NCBI GenBank assembly: GCA_036510735.1
Contig: DATCDK010000228.1
Span: forward strand, 1-9,642
DNA: 9,642 nucleotides
From: PALSA-607 sp036510735
Lineage (GTDB): Bacteria; Actinomycetota; Actinomycetes; Acidothermales; Acidothermaceae
Reading direction: 5' to 3'
Shown here: positions 7,058 through 9,642 of the stretch, piece by piece
Numbering within the stretch: position 1 is the first letter of the stretch
Layout of the letters: each line of letters opens with the position of its first letter
Position numbers and translations under genes: made by a program
Notes under the pieces: model-generated
Database searches by the model: none
The model's input: only the letters and a program-made list of their open reading frames with translations
What the model was told of the DNA's origin: nothing

Positions 7058-8188
7058 GTGGCGCCACGGGTTCTCATCGACGCCAGTGCTGTTCCCGCTG
7101 ACCGGGGTGGCCTCGGGAGATACGTCGACGGTCTGCTCGCGGCACTGGCGGAGAAGGACGCCGACCTCGCGGTGGTGTGCCAGCGGGTCGACGCCGAGCG
7201 GTACGGCCGGCTGGTGCCCGCCGCGCAGATCGTAGCCGGGCCAGCATCTCTCACGAACCGCACCGCGCGGATCGCTTGGGAGCAAACCGGACTTCCGCTG
7301 GTAGCCGAGCATGTGGCCGCGAAGGTCATTCACGCACCGAATTATTCGGTACCCATGCGACCGGGGCGTCCGGTGGTCACGACGATCCACGACGCCACGT
7401 TCTTCAGCGAGCCCGACCTGTACCCACCCACGCGCGGCGCGTTCTACCGGGCGGCGATTCGCTCGGCAGTGAAGCGCTCGACGAGGTGCATCGTGCCGTC
7501 GAAGGCCACACGCGACGAGCTCGTCCGCCTCGTCGACGCCGACTCGACCCGCATCGACGTCGCGTATCACGGCGTCGACCACGACGTGTTCAGGCCGCCG
7601 ACAGAGGCGGAGGCGGCGCGTATCTCCGCACGACTTGGCCTGCGTGGCCAGCAGTACATCGCGTTCCTCGGGGCTTTCGAGCCTCGCAAGAACGTGCCGA
7701 GCCTGATCCGCGGCTGGGTCAGCGCCGTCGGTGACTACGCAGAGCCGCCCGCGCTAGTCATCGCAGGCGGCGCGGGTTGGGACGACGAGATCGAGGCCGC
7801 CGTCGCCGAAGTGCCTTCGCACCTGCGGGTGATACGGCCCGGTTACTTGCGGATGGCCGACCTTTCGGCGTTCCTCGGTGGCGCCCTCGTGGTCGCTTAT
7901 CCCAGCCACGGCGAGGGTTTCGGGTTGCCGGTGCTCGAGGCAATGGCGTGTGGTGCGGCAGTTCTGACGACGCACCGGCTGTCGCTGCCGGAGGTCGGTG
8001 GCGATGCGGTCGCCTACACGGAGCCTGACTCCGCTTCAATCGGGACGGCGCTGTCGGGGTTGCTCGCCGATGAGCCGCGCCGTCGTGCGTTGGGGGCCGC
8101 GGCACACGCGCGATCGCTCGAATTCACCTGGGAAGCAAGCGCTCAGGCGCATTTGGTGGCCTACACCAGGGCCGCATCGGGCGACTGA
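7058..8188 (+). CDS. GT4-family (GT-B fold) glycosyltransferase
   Basis: The protein has 376 residues from GTG 7058 (MAPRVLIDAS…). Motifs in order: the N-terminal Gly-rich acceptor loop GGLGRY (17-22), TIHDATFF (109-116), the linker/donor-domain strand FLGAFEPRKN (ending at 212) and the C-terminal donor-site motif EGFGLPVLE (286-294), an EX7E signature followed by LPEVGGDAV. This is the 'GT1/GT4 HDATF-EPRKN' subgroup, which contains mannosyl- and other hexosyltransferases of O-antigen, capsule and exopolysaccharide loci. It retains the configuration of the sugar and acts in the cytosol at the membrane face. It is divergent from the GT2 gene and is followed after 93 nt by another GT4 gene in the same direction. 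No transmembrane segment is visible. The family is secure; the sugar specificity is unknown. Confidence 0.9.
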   Translation: MAPRVLIDASAVPADRGGLGRYVDGLLAALAEKDADLAVVCQRVDAERYGRLVPAAQIVAGPASLTNRTARIAWEQTGLPLVAEHVAAKVIHAPNYSVPMRPGRPVVTTIHDATFFSEPDLYPPTRGAFYRAAIRSAVKRSTRCIVPSKATRDELVRLVDADSTRIDVAYHGVDHDVFRPPTEAEAARISARLGLRGQQYIAFLGAFEPRKNVPSLIRGWVSAVGDYAEPPALVIAGGAGWDDEIEAAVAEVPSHLRVIRPGYLRMADLSAFLGGALVVAYPSHGEGFGLPVLEAMACGAAVLTTHRLSLPEVGGDAVAYTEPDSASIGTALSGLLADEPRRRALGAAAHARSLEFTWEASAQAHLVAYTRAASGD

Positions 8189-8245
8189 ACGTTCAACCAG
8201 CGGGCTCGGAACCTTAACGCTTTGCCCGAACCACAAGCCTGTACT

Positions 8246-8281
8246 CGGACATTACGTGCGCTGACCGTTACGCTACGAGAC
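8246..8281 (+). promoter_or_regulatory. Putative promoter placing transcription start at the next gene's GTG (leaderless)
   Basis: CGGACA (8246-8251, close to TTGACA in its last three bases) and TACGCT (8269-8274, fits TANNNT) are separated by 17 nt. The -10 ends 7 nt before GTG 8282. No Shine-Dalgarno precedes that GTG, so the transcript may begin at the start codon, a common arrangement in actinobacteria. Confidence 0.4.
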
Positions 8282-9424
8282 GTGCGCGTGCTTCATTTGA
8301 CCTCCTCGTTCCCGCGCGATGCGCGGGACCACGTCGCGCCATTTCTCCTTGACCTTGCACACGCAGAACAAGAAGCAGGCATGGACGTCGGGGTGCTGGC
8401 GCCCCACGACAAGGGGCTCGCGACCGTCGACACTGTCGCGGGCGTCGAGGTGCACCGTTTCCGATACGGCCTGCAATCGATGGAGCGGCTGTCATATCGC
8501 GGCGGCCTGCTCGGTAGCTCGCGGCGCTTCAGTGGCGTGATGCTGCCGGCCTATCTCGCGTCGTTTTCCAAGGCGGCCGAGAAAGCGGCCCGCGATTTCC
8601 GACCCGACGTCATCCACGCGCACTGGTGGTTACCCGCCGGATTGTGCGCGTTGCCAGTAGCCCGGCGCCTCGACGTCCCGCTCATCATCACTGTGCACGG
8701 CTCCGACGTGCACCTGCTGCGGTACCGGGCCTTGCGCAAGCTCGCGTCGCACGTCATGCACCGCGCATCGCTGGTGGCAACGGTGTCGGAGGACCTGCAG
8801 CGCCAGATTCTGGAGTTCGATCCGCGACTGCACACATCTGTTCTGCGGCTGCCCGTGCCAGCTGGTCCGCCGGCCGTGCCGATGCCCGCCGATCCGCCGA
8901 TCCGGTTGCTCGCCGCCGGTCGGCTGTCGCATGAGAAGGGCTTCGACGTCCTGATCGAAGCGATGCGCATCGCGGTGGGGAGCGGGCTCGACGTCCGGCT
9001 CGACATCGTCGGCTCAGGTCCCGAGCGGCGCCGCCTTGCGCTGCTCGCGGCCCCGCTCGGCGATCGGATCCAGCTCATCCCCGCGCTCCCGCACGCCGAG
9101 TTGATGCACCGGCTCGAAGGCGTGCACGCTCTGGTCGCTCCGTCGCGTCGCGAGGGCCTTGGAATGGTCGCCCTTGAGGCGTTCACTCGCGGGCGGCCCG
9201 TGGTCGCTAGCAGGGTCGGCGGCCTGGCCGAGAGCGTCGAGGACGGCGTCGACGGTTACTTGGTCGAGCCTGAGGACCCGATCGCGCTCGCCGCAGCGCT
9301 GGCAAGGCTCCCGTTTGGCCCGCCCAGAGGAGTGGCAACGTTAAGGCACTCTTCAATTGAGGTGGGGAGAAGCCACCTCGAGGCTTATGCCTCCCTTGTC
9401 TCGCCCATGGTCAAGAGTCGGTAA
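8282..9424 (+). CDS. GT4-family (GT-B fold) glycosyltransferase, exopolysaccharide type
   Basis: The protein has 380 residues if it starts at GTG 8282 (MRVLHLTSSFPRD). The frame is open back to a TTG at 8222, but those 20 residues do not look like the family, whose proteins usually start directly with the first beta strand 'VLHLTSSFPR'. Motifs: HAHWWLPAG (112-120), TVHGSDVH (137-144), AGRLSHEKGFD (212-222), the donor-site EX7E EGLGMVALE (291-299) and GLAESVEDGVDGYLV (314-328). The sequence fits the retaining GT4 group that includes PimB/MshA-like and capsule-synthesis enzymes using GDP-, UDP- or ADP-sugars. It is the third glycosyltransferase in a row, which argues for a multi-step surface-glycan pathway. 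The C-terminus is somewhat short after the donor motif but shows no frameshift. Confidence 0.88.
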   Translation: MRVLHLTSSFPRDARDHVAPFLLDLAHAEQEAGMDVGVLAPHDKGLATVDTVAGVEVHRFRYGLQSMERLSYRGGLLGSSRRFSGVMLPAYLASFSKAAEKAARDFRPDVIHAHWWLPAGLCALPVARRLDVPLIITVHGSDVHLLRYRALRKLASHVMHRASLVATVSEDLQRQILEFDPRLHTSVLRLPVPAGPPAVPMPADPPIRLLAAGRLSHEKGFDVLIEAMRIAVGSGLDVRLDIVGSGPERRRLALLAAPLGDRIQLIPALPHAELMHRLEGVHALVAPSRREGLGMVALEAFTRGRPVVASRVGGLAESVEDGVDGYLVEPEDPIALAAALARLPFGPPRGVATLRHSSIEVGRSHLEAYASLVSPMVKSR

Positions 9425-9633
9425 GTTCAGGGAGCTAGATCGGACGAATGTCCGGTTTGGTAACCCAAACCACGACACGACGTAAGTCGTGGGTGGGGCG
9501 TCTGGCTTCCGTAAGCGCAAAACCTGTAAGGTCCCGAATCGAGCAAGTCTGCTCGGGTATCGGCGGGGCTATCCAGGATTGCGCCTTCGGGCTGAGCCAC
9601 CTCGCCACCACCACTTCTCTGATGGAGGCAAGA
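9425..9633 (+). ncRNA. Structured 5' leader, candidate cis-regulatory RNA of unknown class
   Basis: This 209-nt gap has no ORF and is packed with short stem-loops. CGGAC 9441-9445/GTCCG 9450-9454 has loop GAAT. GGTTTGG 9454-9460/CCAAACC 9465-9471 has loop TAAC. CACGAC 9476-9481/GTCGTG 9486-9491 has a GTAA (GNRA) loop. GCTT 9505-9508/AAGC 9513-9516 has loop CCGT. ACCT 9522-9525/AGGT 9529-9532 has loop GTA. CGAGCA 9540-9545/TGCTCG 9550-9555 has loop AGTC. An outer GGCG/CGCC plus GGCT/AGCC helix (9562-9570 with 9595-9606) encloses GCC-TTCG-GGC (9583-9592). It is followed by a strong ribosome binding site and a start codon. It lacks the core sequences I know for c-di-AMP (ydaO), c-di-GMP-I, cobalamin or TPP switches. 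That it is transcribed and regulatory is inferred. Confidence 0.5.
9624..9628 (+). promoter_or_regulatory. Ribosome binding site of the gene cut by the window end
   Basis: GGAGG ends 5 nt before GTG 9634. GAGG (9625-9628) is complementary to CCTC at 9600-9603, which borders the last helix of the leader, so sequestration of the ribosome site is possible but rests on only four pairs. Confidence 0.6.
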
Positions 9634-9642
9634 GTGACAACA
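9634..9642 (+). CDS. Start of an unidentified gene (three codons visible)
   Basis: GTG ACA ACA (Met-Thr-Thr) follows an excellent Shine-Dalgarno at proper spacing and a structured leader. The remainder lies beyond the window, so the product is unknown. The call rests only on the translation-initiation signal. Confidence 0.45.

Noticed and set aside
8209..8235. GGAAC as an ECF-sigma -35 before the second GT4 gene
   Set aside because: No CGTT-like -10 occurs at 16-17 nt, so the match is a single pentamer.
8222..8281. TTG 8222 as the start of the second GT4 gene
   Set aside because: No ribosome site is visible, the 20 added residues are unlike the family, and the first beta strand begins right after GTG 8282.
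9565..9610. tRNA-Ser-like stretch on the minus strand (GAGGTGGCTCAG followed by GAAGGCGC resembles a D-arm)
   Set aside because: The anticodon stem does not pair, no GTTCGAATC T-arm follows, and no 3' acceptor strand complements the 5' end. The resemblance is local only.
9425..9633. c-di-AMP (ydaO) or c-di-GMP-I riboswitch
   Set aside because: There is no CAGCTAACC-type ydaO core. GCGCAAAACCT at 9516-9526 resembles the c-di-GMP-I ACGCAAAGCC segment, but the matching 5' AGGGCAAACC half is absent.

Overview
The window looks like a chromosomal segment of a high-GC actinobacterium. The support is the strongly GC-biased third codon positions, frequent GTG starts, Gly/Ala/Thr/Pro-rich exported proteins, a cell-wall-binding-repeat-2 (CWB2) anchor and a tandem ~106-residue 'GWxxDP…HGF…CxYGIN…NPxLGC' module that I know from secreted actinobacterial proteins. 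I cannot place it below phylum from the sequence. No tRNA, rRNA, CRISPR array, insertion sequence or phage gene is visible.

Positions 1-5866 (+ strand) encode three exported envelope proteins in a row. The first is the C-terminal part of a protein that probably begins, outside the window, with a SpoIID/LytB-type peptidoglycan lytic domain; the visible part is four GWxxDP modules. The second is a secreted GH18 hydrolase of the YaaH/SleL-like type carrying four modules of the same family. The third is a six-bladed Kelch-like propeller fused to three CWB2 repeats. The gaps between them are short (47 and 62 nt) and contain no strong terminator, so they may be co-transcribed. A 19-bp perfect hairpin at 5882-5923 ends the block and lies between convergent genes.

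Positions 5933-9424 encode three glycosyltransferases: a GT2 rhamnosyltransferase-like enzyme on the minus strand, then two GT4-fold (GT-B) enzymes on the plus strand. They look like part of a surface-polysaccharide locus. The last GT4 gene has promoter-like elements placed so that its transcript could start at or next to the GTG codon (leaderless).

Positions 9425-9633 are a non-coding leader with a string of short stem-loops, three of them with GTA/GTAA in the loop. It ends in a strong Shine-Dalgarno and the first three codons of a gene cut by the window end. I could not match it to a riboswitch class I know, and it is the best candidate here for something undescribed.

Working model (inference): the region builds and remodels the cell surface. 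The glycosyltransferases make a wall glycan, the SpoIID-like and GH18 enzymes cut wall polymers while held in place by a shared binding module, and the Kelch-CWB2 protein is displayed on the wall.
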